Shown piece after piece: positions 24,774-33,910 of a stretch of 64,000 bases of DNA. How positions within the stretch are numbered: the stretch's first letter is position 1; each line of letters opens with the position of its first letter. The notes under the pieces are model-generated. The model was given only the letters and a program-made list of their open reading frames with translations. It did not search any database and was not told where the DNA came from. This DNA comes from Halococcus salsus. GTDB taxonomy: Archaea; Halobacteriota; Halobacteria; Halobacteriales; Halococcaceae. Where the stretch lies: positions 1,105,216 through 1,169,215 of the forward strand of contig NZ_JAAAJC010000001.1 in assembly GCF_009900715.1 (NCBI RefSeq), read 5' to 3'. Both the position numbers and the translations under genes were made by a program.

Positions 24774-25256
24774 TCATTCGCGTGCCTCCATGAGTTTCGT
24801 GACGTCCTCCGCCCCGTCGGCCTCCTCGGCGCGGATCCCCGCGAGCGTCTCGACCAGTCGGTCGCGCTCGATGCTGAACGTGGCCTCGCTCGCCTCGATC
24901 GCGCCGATGAGGTCGTCGTAGAACTTGTACGCCGTCTCCTCGTTCGCGAGCTGGTCGTAGAGCACGCCGTCGGTGTCGCGGTCGTGGTCGTAGTGTTCGG
25001 CCACCAGCGGCGAGATCTGGTCGAACGGGATCTGCTCGGCGTCGAGCTCGTCGATCAGCGCCGAGAGCCGGTCGCGGTGGTCCGCGGACTCCTCGGCCGC
25101 GTGGTCGAGCAGCGCCTCGATCTCGGGGTCGAGGTCCGCCTCGAACGACTGGTGGTGCTGGTTGGCGCGTGCCTCCACGACCTCCTCCAAGACCATGCCG
25201 ATCTGGAGCAGGCGTGCGAGCTGGTGGTCCGAGGCCACCGGTTGGCTGACGCTCAT
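24774..25256 (-). CDS. Ferritin-like (rubrerythrin-type) protein
   Basis: A 160-residue four-helix protein. The di-iron-type helices show residues spaced as LEEVVEARANQHHQSF, HAAEESADHRDRLSALI and EETAYKFYDDLIGAIE, with Glu and His positions fitting a ferritin-like core, although the exact ExxH ligand pairs cannot be fixed by eye. No rubredoxin domain. ATG at 25256 is favoured over GTG at 25265. A TTTAAG box (25334-25339) may give it its own promoter. It sits between sufD and sirR, which suits iron storage or peroxide detoxification. Confidence 0.75.
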   Translation of the reverse strand: MSVSQPVASDHQLARLLQIGMVLEEVVEARANQHHQSFEADLDPEIEALLDHAAEESADHRDRLSALIDELDAEQIPFDQISPLVAEHYDHDRDTDGVLYDQLANEETAYKFYDDLIGAIEASEATFSIERDRLVETLAGIRAEEADGAEDVTKLMEARE

Positions 25257-25341
25257 CCCGACCACCCGGTCGAAACGCGCACGAAAATCGATACCTCCGA
25301 AGCGGTCATAGCACGATTCCGGACCCCAGGGACTTAAACGA

Positions 25342-26553
25342 TTACTCCCGAAGGCGCGCCGCCACGAGCCCCGAGAGGTCGTCGCGGAACTCCTCGACCG
25401 CGATCTCTTCGAGCACCGGCACGAAGAACCCCTCCACGAGCATGTTCCGCGCCGTCCGCGGCGAGACCCCGCGCGAGGTCATGTAGAACAGGTCCAGTTC
25501 GTCGACCTGCCCCACCGACGCGGCGTGGGAGGCCTCGGTGTCGTGGTTGTTGATGATGAGCTTCGGCGAGGCGTCGGCCTCCGATTCGTCGCTCAGCATC
25601 AGGGTGTTCTCGCGCTGGTAGGAACTCGTGTTCCACGCGTCCCGGCCGACGTCCTGGACGCCCTCGTAGACCGACCGGGCGTGGTCGTCGAGCACGCCGC
25701 GGGTCACGAGGTCGGCGGTCGTGTGTTCGGCCTCGTGCCACACCCGCGAGGCGACGTCGAAGTGCTGGTCGTTGTGGCCGAAGAAGGCCCCGACGATGTG
25801 GGTCTCGGAGCCCTCACCCAGCAGTCGCGTCTCGACCGAGGACTTCGTGAGTCGCGAGCCGACGTTGCCCTCGATCCAGTTGATCGTGGCGTTGACGTCG
25901 GCGTGGCCGCGCTTCAGGGTGTAGTCGTAGCTCGTCTCGTCGAGGTTCTGGAGCGAGCCGTACTGGACGTTGGAGTTCTCGCCCGCGGCGATCTCGACGA
26001 GTCCGGAGTAGTAGCGTTCACCGTCCACCTCCTCCCCGGTCGTCTGGCGTTCGAGGATCGTCGCCGAGCTCGATTTGCCAGTAATGACGAGGGTGTAGTT
26101 GAACAGCGACCGGGAGTTCATCCGGGTCCGCACCGTGATGTCCTCGGCGTCGACGCCGTCGGGGACGACCACCACTGTGCCGGTCGAGAACAGCGCGGTC
26201 TGGAGCGCCGTGAGGTAGTTCTCCTGCGGGTCGATGACGCTGCCGAAGTGCTCGCGAACGAGCTCCTCGTGGCTGTCGAGCGCCTCGGCGATCGACATGA
26301 CCTCGACCTCGTCGGGGCCCACCTGGTCCTTCTCCTCGGCCGCGTTGAGCGGGTCGACCAACGACTCGAAGTCGAGGTCGTAGAGGTTGGTCCAGTTACG
26401 ACCCGGCGTCCGGATCACGTCCGGCATGTCGAGTTCCGAGAGCGCGCCGAGCGCGTCGAGGCGCTGCTGGAGTAGCCACTCTGGCTCGTCGAGCCGGCTC
26501 GATATCTCCCGTACCTGCTCCTCCGTGAGGTTTGCGTGTAGCTGTGTACTCAT
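25342..26553 (-). CDS. sufD: Fe-S cluster assembly protein SufD
   Basis: A 403-residue SufD, a scaffold partner of SufB in the SufBC2D complex. The N-terminal helical part (EEQVREISSRLDEPEWLLQQR) is followed by the right-handed beta-helix core typical of SufB/SufD (for example TALFSTGTVVVVPDGV and VGRDAWNTSSYQRENTLML). The C-terminal helix pair is SRGVSPRTARNMLVEGFF with His/Cys-type residues near. It lies 18 nt after sufB on the same strand and follows the usual C-B-D order. Confidence 0.92.
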   Translation of the reverse strand: MSTQLHANLTEEQVREISSRLDEPEWLLQQRLDALGALSELDMPDVIRTPGRNWTNLYDLDFESLVDPLNAAEEKDQVGPDEVEVMSIAEALDSHEELVREHFGSVIDPQENYLTALQTALFSTGTVVVVPDGVDAEDITVRTRMNSRSLFNYTLVITGKSSSATILERQTTGEEVDGERYYSGLVEIAAGENSNVQYGSLQNLDETSYDYTLKRGHADVNATINWIEGNVGSRLTKSSVETRLLGEGSETHIVGAFFGHNDQHFDVASRVWHEAEHTTADLVTRGVLDDHARSVYEGVQDVGRDAWNTSSYQRENTLMLSDESEADASPKLIINNHDTEASHAASVGQVDELDLFYMTSRGVSPRTARNMLVEGFFVPVLEEIAVEEFRDDLSGLVAARLRE

Positions 26554-26571
26554 GTGTCGCGAGACCGGGAG

Positions 26572-28005
26572 TTACCCGAGGCTCCCCTCCATCTCGAGTT
26601 CGATCAGTCGGTTGAGTTCGACCGCGTACTCGATCGGGAGCTCTTCGGTGATCGGTTCGATGAAGCCGGCGACGATCATCTGCTTGGCGTCGTCGTCGTC
26701 CAGTCCGCGCGACTGGAGGTAGAAGACGTCCTCGTCGCCGATCTTTCCGACCGTCGCCTCGTGGGCTACGTCGACCTTCGACTCCTCGATCTCCATGTAC
26801 GGCATCGTATCGGAGGTCGACTCGTTGTCGAACATCAGCGCGTCACACTCCACCGATGTACTGGAGTGCTCCGCGCCGTCGGAGATGTGGACCAGCCCTC
26901 GGTAGTTGGTCCGGCCACCGTCCTTCGATATCGACTTGGATTCGATCGTGGACTTGGTTCGTGGCGCGTTGTGGTAGACCTTCGCACCGGTGTCGATGTT
27001 CTGGCCCTCGCCCGCGAAGGCGATCGTGATGTGGTTGTCGGTCGCACCGCGGCCCTTCAGGATGGTCGAGGGGTAGAGCATCGTGGCCTTCGAGCCCATC
27101 GAGCCCGAGACCCACTCCATCGTGCCGTTGGCCTCACAGATCGCGCGCTTGGTGTTGAGGTTGTAGGTGTTCTTCGACCAGTTCTGGACGGTGGAGTACT
27201 GGACGTGGGCGTCCTCGCCAACGAAGACCTCGACGCCGCCGGAGTGGAGGTTGAAGCTCGCGTACTGCGGGGCCGAACAGCCCTCGATGTAGTGGACCTC
27301 CGAGCCCTCCTCGGCGATGATGAGGGTGTGCTCGAACTGGCCCATCCCCTCCGAGTTCATTCGGAAGTAGGCCTGGACGGGCATGTCGACGGTGACGCCC
27401 TCGGGGACGTAGACGAAGCTCCCGCCGGACCAGATCGCGCCGTGGAGCGCCGCGAACTTGTTGTCCGACGGCGGAACGTTCTCCGTCATGAAGTGTTCCT
27501 TGACGAGTTCTGGGTATTCCTGGACCGCCTCGTCCATGTTGCAGAAGATGACGCCCTTCTCCTCCCAGCGCTCCTGCATGTTCTGGTAGACGACCTCGGA
27601 CTCGTACTGGGCACCGACGCCCGAGAGCGCGTTCTTCTCGGCCTCGGGGATCCCGAGCTGGTCGAAGGTGTCCTTGATGTCGTCGGGGAGCTCGCTCCAG
27701 TCGTCGACGCCACCGCGGACGTCGACGTCGGGTCGGATGTAGGGGACGATCTCCGCGATGTCGACCTCGGAGAGGTCGGGCTGGCCCGGCCAGTCGGTCG
27801 GCATCGGCATCGCGTGGAACTGCTTCAGGGCTCGAAGGCGGCGCTCAAGCATCCACTCGGGCTCGTCCTTGTCCTCGGAGATGACCCGGATGGTCTCCTC
27901 GTCGAGTGCGCCCTTCTCGGTTCTGAACGCGGAGGCCTCGTCCTTCTTGAACTCGAAGCGCTTCTCGGAGTCGGTCTCGCGCAGGTGGTCTTGGTCTGAA
28001 CTCAT
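26572..28005 (-). CDS. sufB: Fe-S cluster assembly protein SufB
   Basis: A 477-residue SufB scaffold. Typical segments are EDKDEPEWMLERRLRALKQF near the N-terminus, the beta-helix core with VEVFVGEDAHVQYSTVQNWSKNTYNL, the cysteine-bearing IEGCSAPQYASFNLH, and the C-terminal LQSRGLDDDDAKQMIVAGF. SufB assembles nascent 4Fe-4S clusters with SufC and SufD. Length is normal. It lies 36 nt after sufC, within the same transcription unit. Confidence 0.93.
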   Translation of the reverse strand: MSSDQDHLRETDSEKRFEFKKDEASAFRTEKGALDEETIRVISEDKDEPEWMLERRLRALKQFHAMPMPTDWPGQPDLSEVDIAEIVPYIRPDVDVRGGVDDWSELPDDIKDTFDQLGIPEAEKNALSGVGAQYESEVVYQNMQERWEEKGVIFCNMDEAVQEYPELVKEHFMTENVPPSDNKFAALHGAIWSGGSFVYVPEGVTVDMPVQAYFRMNSEGMGQFEHTLIIAEEGSEVHYIEGCSAPQYASFNLHSGGVEVFVGEDAHVQYSTVQNWSKNTYNLNTKRAICEANGTMEWVSGSMGSKATMLYPSTILKGRGATDNHITIAFAGEGQNIDTGAKVYHNAPRTKSTIESKSISKDGGRTNYRGLVHISDGAEHSSTSVECDALMFDNESTSDTMPYMEIEESKVDVAHEATVGKIGDEDVFYLQSRGLDDDDAKQMIVAGFIEPITEELPIEYAVELNRLIELEMEGSLG

Positions 28006-28041
28006 GGTTTGTTTCGTTGTTTGGTAGTGGTCGTAGCCTTA

Positions 28042-28947
28042 TCAGGCTGTCTCGTATGCCTCTTCGCGGACCCAGTCGTAGCCCTCGTCCTCGAGGCGTT
28101 CGGCGAGCTCGGGCCCGCCGCTGGTGGCGATCTTGCCGTCGAGCATGACGTGGACGTGGTCGGGCTCGACGTAGTCGAGGATCCGCTGGTAGTGGGTGAT
28201 CTGGAGGATGCCCGCGCCCTGCTCGTCACGGAGCGCGTTGATGCCCTTCGAGACGTCCTGGAGGCGGTCGATGTCGAGCCCCGAGTCGATCTCGTCGAGC
28301 ACGGCGATCGACGGCTCGAGGATCGCGGCCTGAAGCACCTCGTTCTGCTTCTTCTCCCCACCGGAGAAGCCCGCGTTGAGGTAGCGCTGGGCGAACGTGG
28401 TGTCCATGTCGAGCTGGTCCATCTTCTCGGCCATCAGCTCCTGGAACTCCGAGACGCTGACCTCGCCCTCGTCGACGTTACCCTCCATCGGCGAGGTGTC
28501 GTAGCCCGAGTCTTCCTCTTCTTCCACCTCGGCCTCGCCCTCCTCGAAGAGGTCGTCGCGCTCTTCGAGCTTGGCGTTGAGCGCCGTTCGGAGGAAGTTC
28601 ACCATCGTGACGCCCTCGATCTCGACGGGGTACTGGAATCCCAGGAAGACGCCGACCGCTGCGCGTTCGTTGGGTTCGAGGTCGAGGAGGTTCCAGGTCC
28701 GCTTCTCCTCGGGGATCGTCATCCCCTCGAACTCGTCCTCGTCGAGGTGGACCAGCACCTCGCCCTCGGTGACCTCGTAGGCCGGGTGGCCCGCGATGAC
28801 CTTCGCGGTCGTGGACTTGCCCGAGCCGTTGGGTCCCATCAGCGCGTGGATCTCGCCCGACGACACTTCGAGGTCGACGCCGTCGAGGATCTTCTCCCCG
28901 CCCTCCGCGACCTTCGCGTGAAGGTTCTTGAGCTGTAGCCGTGCCAT
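28042..28947 (-). CDS. sufC: Fe-S cluster assembly ATPase SufC
   Basis: A 301-residue ABC ATPase. Walker A is GPNGSGKST (about residues 37-45), the signature lies in FSGGEKKQNEVLQA, and Walker B is IAVLDEIDSGLDID. It is longer than bacterial SufC (about 250) because of an acidic insertion near the middle (DDLFEEGEAEVEEEEDSG), a common halophilic elaboration. ATG at 28947 (MARLQLKNLHAKV) starts at the family's first strand. It is first in the operon sufC-sufB-sufD. Confidence 0.93.
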   Translation of the reverse strand: MARLQLKNLHAKVAEGGEKILDGVDLEVSSGEIHALMGPNGSGKSTTAKVIAGHPAYEVTEGEVLVHLDEDEFEGMTIPEEKRTWNLLDLEPNERAAVGVFLGFQYPVEIEGVTMVNFLRTALNAKLEERDDLFEEGEAEVEEEEDSGYDTSPMEGNVDEGEVSVSEFQELMAEKMDQLDMDTTFAQRYLNAGFSGGEKKQNEVLQAAILEPSIAVLDEIDSGLDIDRLQDVSKGINALRDEQGAGILQITHYQRILDYVEPDHVHVMLDGKIATSGGPELAERLEDEGYDWVREEAYETA

Positions 28948-28980
28948 GTTCCTATCACCCCCAGGTTGGCTCGTGAACCT

Positions 28981-29026
28981 GATAATGGTTTCCATCCACC
29001 CCCAACGATTTTCGATGATGGAAAAT
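28981..29026 (-). promoter_or_regulatory. sufC promoter with inverted repeat ATTTTC-N7-GAAAAT
   Basis: An ATTAT-type box (28980-28987, reverse strand) lies about 35 nt before the sufC ATG. Immediately upstream, at 29008-29026, is the perfect 6-7-6 inverted repeat ATTTTC/GAAAAT. Its position fits an operator or activator site; SirR is a candidate binder by context only. The remaining part of 28948-29166 also holds the promoter of the divergent binding-protein gene (TTTATC near 29122). Confidence 0.45.
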
Positions 29027-29166
29027 ATCTTTCACGCTGACGAAAGCCACCGTTGCGCGATGAGACCGGCGAACGACCCGTCGCGACCCGCGACTCCTTT
29101 CGAATCCGTTCTGCTACGTAATTTATCGAAAGTGATTTCCGGGGTGTGTTCGCGATAACGTATACC

Positions 29167-31038
29167 GTGACAAACGACAGCAGTGGCCGGCGGACGAGGC
29201 GACGATTCCTTCTGGCGACGGGCGCGGCGGGTGCGGCCGCGCTCGCGGGTTGTTCCGGTGGGGGTAGTGATGGCGGGTCGAATGGGTCGAACGGGTCGAG
29301 CGCCAACGGCAGCGGCGGTGGTTCCGACGGAGCCGCCGGCAACGCAAGCGCCGGGAACGCCACCGCCGGCGCGAGCGGCGGGTCGAACGAGCGCGGTCGG
29401 CTCGACCTCGTCAGCGCCAGCGTCTCGTCGTTCGACCCCGTCGCGGCGTCCGACACGGCCTCGGGGGCGGTGACCACGCAGGTCTTCGACGGGCTGATGA
29501 CCTACCCGAACGGCGAGATACCGGTCACGAACCTCATCGCGGCCGATTACGAGGTCTCCGACGACTACACGACCTACACCTTCTCGCTGAAGGAGGGGGT
29601 CACGTTCCACAACGGCGACGAGGTCACCGCGAACGACTTCGTCTACAGCTACGAGCGCCTCGCGGCGTCGCCGAACTCCCAGGCGGTCGCGGACATCCTC
29701 GATTCGGTCGGGATCGCCCACGAGACCGACGGCGACGACGCCTACAGACCCGGCACGCTCGCCACCGAGGCGGTCGACGACTACACCTTCCGCTTCGAGA
29801 TCGAACAGCCGTTCCACGCCGCGCTCCAGGTGCTCTCGAACAACCAGTTCGCGGCGGTCCCCGAGGGGATCGTCGGCGACATCGAGGGCTATGACGGCGA
29901 GATGGAGCAGGGCGCGTTCGCGAACGACCCCGTCGGCGCGGGGCCGTTCCGATTCGCGGGCATGGAAGCCGGCACCGCAGTCGACGTCGAGCGGTTCGAG
30001 AACTACCACGGCGAGGTCCCGCAGGTCTCGGGGGTCAACTGGCAGATAATCGAGGACTCGAGCTCCATCTACAACTACGTGGTCGGCCGGAACGCGGACG
30101 TCTTCAACATCCCGACCGCCCAGTACCAACAGGAGAAGGCCACGATCGAACGTACCGACGACCAGGGCCGACGCCACGGCACCTACGGTCCGCTCAAGAA
30201 CGGCGAGACGGTGAACTACCTCGAAGTGCCGTCGCTGTCGGTCTACTACATCGGTTTCAACGTCCCGAACGTGCCGACGCCCGTCCGGAAGGCGATGGCG
30301 TACGCCCTCGACCAGTCCACCGTCGTCGACCAGGTGTTCAAGGGTCGTGGGCTACCGGCGTACCACTACACCGTCCCGAGCATCTACCCCGGCGGCCCGG
30401 AGGCCTACCAGCGCCACGCGAAACAGCAGTACCCCTACGGCTACAACGAGACACAACTCGACGAGGCCCGTCGGGTGATGGAGGAGGCGGGTTACAGCCA
30501 GAACGACCCGTTCGAACTCGGGTTCACGATCTACCAGTCCGACACGTGGCTCCAGACCGCGAAGCTCCTCCGCGACCAGCTCGCGAGCGCCCACATCGAG
30601 ATGACGATCCAGCAGATCCAGTTCTCGGCGCTGCTCGAACAGATCCAGAACGGCAACGTCGAGGCGTTCACGCTCGGGTGGATCGTGCCGTGGGCCGCGC
30701 CGGACGCCTTCCTCAAACACCTGAACCCCGCGACCTCGGACACCAGTGCGGCCTCGCCCGAGTCGTACTCGAACCAGCCGACGGACACCGAGACCGCCCA
30801 GCGCGCCATCTCGGCGTGGGAGACGGTTCAGGAGAACCCCGCACCGACCGACGCGGCCCAGCAGGCCCGCAACGACGCCTATGTCACGATGGAGGAGGCG
30901 AACTGGGAGACGGTGGCGAGCCTCCCGGTCTACCACGAGACGACCCCGCGGTTCTGGTACGAGGCGGTCGACATCCCGCCGTTCGGGGTCGCCGGCGACT
31001 ACAAACAGAAGTTCAACCGGGTCTCCATCAGCGGCTGA
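29167..31038 (+). CDS. Peptide-type ABC solute-binding lipoprotein (family 5)
   Basis: A 623-residue extracytoplasmic binding protein. A Tat signal RRTRRRFLLATGAAGAA ends in a lipobox LAGC, so the mature Cys is lipid-anchored. A long Gly/Ser/Asn linker (about 30-80) follows, typical of halophilic surface lipoproteins. The mature SBP_bac_5 fold shows TYTFSLKEGVTFHNGDEVTANDFVYSYERL and YYIGFNVPNVPTPVRKAMAYALD. Such proteins bind oligopeptides, glutathione or nickel complexes. No permease or ATPase gene adjoins it. GTG at 29167 is preferred; GTG at 29146 is possible. It is followed by a gamma-glutamyltransferase gene. Confidence 0.87.
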   Translation: MTNDSSGRRTRRRFLLATGAAGAAALAGCSGGGSDGGSNGSNGSSANGSGGGSDGAAGNASAGNATAGASGGSNERGRLDLVSASVSSFDPVAASDTASGAVTTQVFDGLMTYPNGEIPVTNLIAADYEVSDDYTTYTFSLKEGVTFHNGDEVTANDFVYSYERLAASPNSQAVADILDSVGIAHETDGDDAYRPGTLATEAVDDYTFRFEIEQPFHAALQVLSNNQFAAVPEGIVGDIEGYDGEMEQGAFANDPVGAGPFRFAGMEAGTAVDVERFENYHGEVPQVSGVNWQIIEDSSSIYNYVVGRNADVFNIPTAQYQQEKATIERTDDQGRRHGTYGPLKNGETVNYLEVPSLSVYYIGFNVPNVPTPVRKAMAYALDQSTVVDQVFKGRGLPAYHYTVPSIYPGGPEAYQRHAKQQYPYGYNETQLDEARRVMEEAGYSQNDPFELGFTIYQSDTWLQTAKLLRDQLASAHIEMTIQQIQFSALLEQIQNGNVEAFTLGWIVPWAAPDAFLKHLNPATSDTSAASPESYSNQPTDTETAQRAISAWETVQENPAPTDAAQQARNDAYVTMEEANWETVASLPVYHETTPRFWYEAVDIPPFGVAGDYKQKFNRVSISG

Positions 31039-31125
31039 GACCGTCGCGTGCGAACGGGCGATCCCTCGTCGGACGGCGGGTCCGGTCGGCAGGGGATTTA
31101 CGATGGTGGCCGGTGGAGTGGTGGC

Positions 31126-32796
31126 ATGCCAGCACCCGATCTCGATCGATTCACCTCCCGCCGCTCGACCGTCTACGCCACCGAGGGGGTCGTCGCCACC
31201 AGCCAGCCGCTCGCCGCCGAAGCGGGTGTCGAGACCCTCCGGGAGGGCGGCAACGCCTTCGACGCCGCCGTCGCCACCGCCGCGGCGCTCAACGTCGTCG
31301 AACCGACGAGCACGGGCCTCGGCGGCGACGTCTTCGCGCTCTACCGCACCGCCGACGGCGAGGTCGGCGCGATGTCGTCCTGTGGCGGCGCGCCCGCCGA
31401 GGCCACGATCGAGAACGTCCGCGAGTCGGTCGAGACCCACGCGGACGCCGACGAGTGGTATCCCGAAGACCGCGGAGCGGCGGTCGACAGCGGCGGCGAG
31501 CGCGGGATGCCGTTCCTCGGTCCGCACGCCGTCACCATCCCCGGGACGGCGCGGGGGTGGGAGACGACCATCGAGCGCTTCGGCTGTGGAACCCTGAGCG
31601 ACGCGCTTCAGCCCGCGATCCGCTACGCGACGGATGGGTATCCCGTCACGGAGGTCATCGCCGACCACTGGAAGGGTGCCGAGAGCCTGTTCACCGACGA
31701 GAACGCCGCCGAGGCGTACCTGAACGACGGCCACGCGCCGACGGTCGGCGAGCGCATGCGTCTGCCTCGACTCGGTGAGAGCCTGGAGGCGATCGCCACA
31801 GAGGGTGCGGACGTGGTCTACGAGGGTCGGATCGGTGAGGCGATCGCCGAGGAGATTCAGTCGAAGGGCGGTTTTCTCACCACCGACGACCTCGCGGCCT
31901 TCGAGCCGGCCTTCCCCGACCCGGTCTCGACGCGCTACAACGGTGCGGAGGTCTACGAACTCCCGCCGAACAATCAGGGATTGATTGCGCTCGAAGCGCT
32001 GAATATTGCCGAAGAGATCGACGCCGGTAGCCATCCGCTCGACACGCCCGAGCGGGTTCACTACTTCGCGGAGGCCACCAAACGCGCGTTCCACGACGGC
32101 CACCGCTACATCACCGATCCGACCTACGAAGACGTACCGCCGCTCGCGTCCGAGGCGTGGGCGGCGGAGCGAGCGAACGACGTCGACGCGACCGCGAGCG
32201 ACGTGAGCTTTGGCGTCCCTGACTCACACGCCGAGGACGCAGATACCGTCCTCCTCTGTGTCGCCGACGCCGCGGGCAACGTGGTCTCGTTCATCAACTC
32301 GCGCTTCGCGGGCTTCGGGAGCGGGCTGGTCGCCGGCGACACCGGGATCGCCCTCCAGAACCGCGGCGCGTCGTTCTCGCTCGACCCCGACCACCCGAAC
32401 AGCCTCGAGCCGGGCAAACGGCCGTTCCACACCCTGATCCCTGGCCTCGTGGACTTCGCGCCCGACGAGGGCCGCGACGACTGGGCCGCCTTCGGCGTGA
32501 TGGGCGGGTTCATGCAGCCCCAGGGCCACGTCCAGACCATCTCGAACGTCATGGACTACGACCTCCCGCTCCAGGCCGCGCTCGACCTCCCGCGATGGCG
32601 CTACCGCGAGGACGGCTCGCTCGCGATCGAGGGGCGGATGGATGGAAACCTCGCGACCAAACTCGCGCGGATGGGTCACGACGTTCGGGTGCTTCCACCC
32701 GTACAGTTCGGCGGCGCACAGATAGCGCGAAACAACGAGGGGATCCTCTCGGGTGCGACCGAACCCCGAAAGGACGGCACCGTCGCCGGCTACTGA
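31126..32796 (+). CDS. ggt: Gamma-glutamyltransferase family protein, cytoplasmic form
   Basis: A 556-residue Ntn-hydrolase. ETLREGGNAFDAAVATAAALNVVEP and the STGLGGDVFALY segment are N-terminal family signatures; the autoprocessing threonine is likely in DADTVLLCVADAAGNVVSF, where the usual TT pair is reduced to TV. The C-terminal GGFMQPQGHVQTISNV motif is intact. No signal peptide is present, unlike the homologue at position 1-345. It starts 87 nt after the binding-protein gene, so the pair may handle gamma-glutamyl peptides, such as gamma-Glu-Cys, the main thiol of haloarchaea. Confidence 0.9.
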   Translation: MPAPDLDRFTSRRSTVYATEGVVATSQPLAAEAGVETLREGGNAFDAAVATAAALNVVEPTSTGLGGDVFALYRTADGEVGAMSSCGGAPAEATIENVRESVETHADADEWYPEDRGAAVDSGGERGMPFLGPHAVTIPGTARGWETTIERFGCGTLSDALQPAIRYATDGYPVTEVIADHWKGAESLFTDENAAEAYLNDGHAPTVGERMRLPRLGESLEAIATEGADVVYEGRIGEAIAEEIQSKGGFLTTDDLAAFEPAFPDPVSTRYNGAEVYELPPNNQGLIALEALNIAEEIDAGSHPLDTPERVHYFAEATKRAFHDGHRYITDPTYEDVPPLASEAWAAERANDVDATASDVSFGVPDSHAEDADTVLLCVADAAGNVVSFINSRFAGFGSGLVAGDTGIALQNRGASFSLDPDHPNSLEPGKRPFHTLIPGLVDFAPDEGRDDWAAFGVMGGFMQPQGHVQTISNVMDYDLPLQAALDLPRWRYREDGSLAIEGRMDGNLATKLARMGHDVRVLPPVQFGGAQIARNNEGILSGATEPRKDGTVAGY

Positions 32797-32874
32797 ATCC
32801 GCACGAGTCCACCGTGGACCCGAGCACGCAGGTGTGGAGGAGTCACTCGATCGCCAGTTGCGGTGGCCGACACC

Positions 32875-33669
32875 TCAGACGAGCAGCAGGACGGCGGTGT
32901 AGCCCGCCGCGCCGACCGCGAACGCCCACCACCGACTCTCGAAGTTCTCGGGGAGCTCCTCCTTGATCACGTTGAGGATGATCCCGCCGGCCAGGAAGGC
33001 GACCAACACGGCGACGAGCGCCTCGCCGACCTCGAAGAACGCGCCGATGGCCGCCCCGACGACGACCGCGAACGAGAGCACCCACCGACCGACGTCGTGA
33101 TATCGGTGTTCGTGGTCCTCGCGCAGGCTGGCGTCGTTGACGACGAAGTGCACTCCCATGGCGACGGCGAACAGGACGGTCGCCGTGGGACCGGCCCGGT
33201 CGTGGAGGAGGTAGCCGATGATCGCGTTGTAGAGCGCGAACGAGCCGATGTGGATCCAGAAGACCCCAGCAGCCGGTAGCGAGATCCCAAACGGGGCGTC
33301 GTCCTGTTGCGAACGGGTGACCAGCCGTTCGAGACCGTAGAACACGGCGAACCCGGTGAGCGCGACGAGATAGACGTGATGCTCGAAGAAAGCCGCGACG
33401 AAGAGGTCGCTCTCCTCGAGTATCTCGCCCCGTTCTTGGAGTTCGGGGAACAGGTGAACGAAGACGTACGCGACCGAGATGCCGCCCCCGAACGAGAGCC
33501 ACCCGCTCCGCGGGATACGATCGATGGCGCGGAGTCCACCCGCGAGCAGGTGGACGACCGCGAGCGCGATGGCCGCCGCGAAAACCACCCCGGTTCCGGG
33601 GTCGAACTCGACGAGAGCGCCCCCGACTCCCGAGGCGCTCCCCACGACCGTGATTTCGGGTTCCCACAT
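32875..33669 (-). CDS. Divergent ZIP-like membrane protein
   Basis: A 264-residue protein with eight predicted membrane helices. Segments VAYVFVHLFPELQERG, VAMGVHFVVNDASLRED and GGIILNVIKEELPEN recall the ZIP (zinc/iron-regulated transporter) fold, where His-x-x-x-x-Asn-Asp and terminal LPE motifs occur. The canonical HNxxDG helix is only approximate, so substrate and even transport activity are uncertain. A fully unrelated haloarchaeal membrane family is the alternative. ATG at 33669 starts MWEPEITVVG. Confidence 0.5.
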   Translation of the reverse strand: MWEPEITVVGSASGVGGALVEFDPGTGVVFAAAIALAVVHLLAGGLRAIDRIPRSGWLSFGGGISVAYVFVHLFPELQERGEILEESDLFVAAFFEHHVYLVALTGFAVFYGLERLVTRSQQDDAPFGISLPAAGVFWIHIGSFALYNAIIGYLLHDRAGPTATVLFAVAMGVHFVVNDASLREDHEHRYHDVGRWVLSFAVVVGAAIGAFFEVGEALVAVLVAFLAGGIILNVIKEELPENFESRWWAFAVGAAGYTAVLLLV

Positions 33670-33910
33670 GGAGCGTACCAACGTATCGAAAGCGGAACAG
33701 CCCTCGGGTGAGGTCGCACATCGAGCACTCACCGTTCCCTACCCAGTGCAGGATCCACACCCGAGACAGGCTCGCCGGAACTCCGCGTGGGATGTATCGT
33801 CGACGACACGGGGCCGATCCGCAGCGACGACCGACCATCCGGGGACGGGTCCTTCAAGGGGTGACGCGGGCCGACGGGTCGAGAGAACTATCGGCAGCGA
33901 TCGGGAACGG

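Noticed and set aside
26554-27999. 481-codon open frame on the plus strand opposite sufB
   Set aside because: Antisense shadow; sufB on the other strand has complete family motifs.
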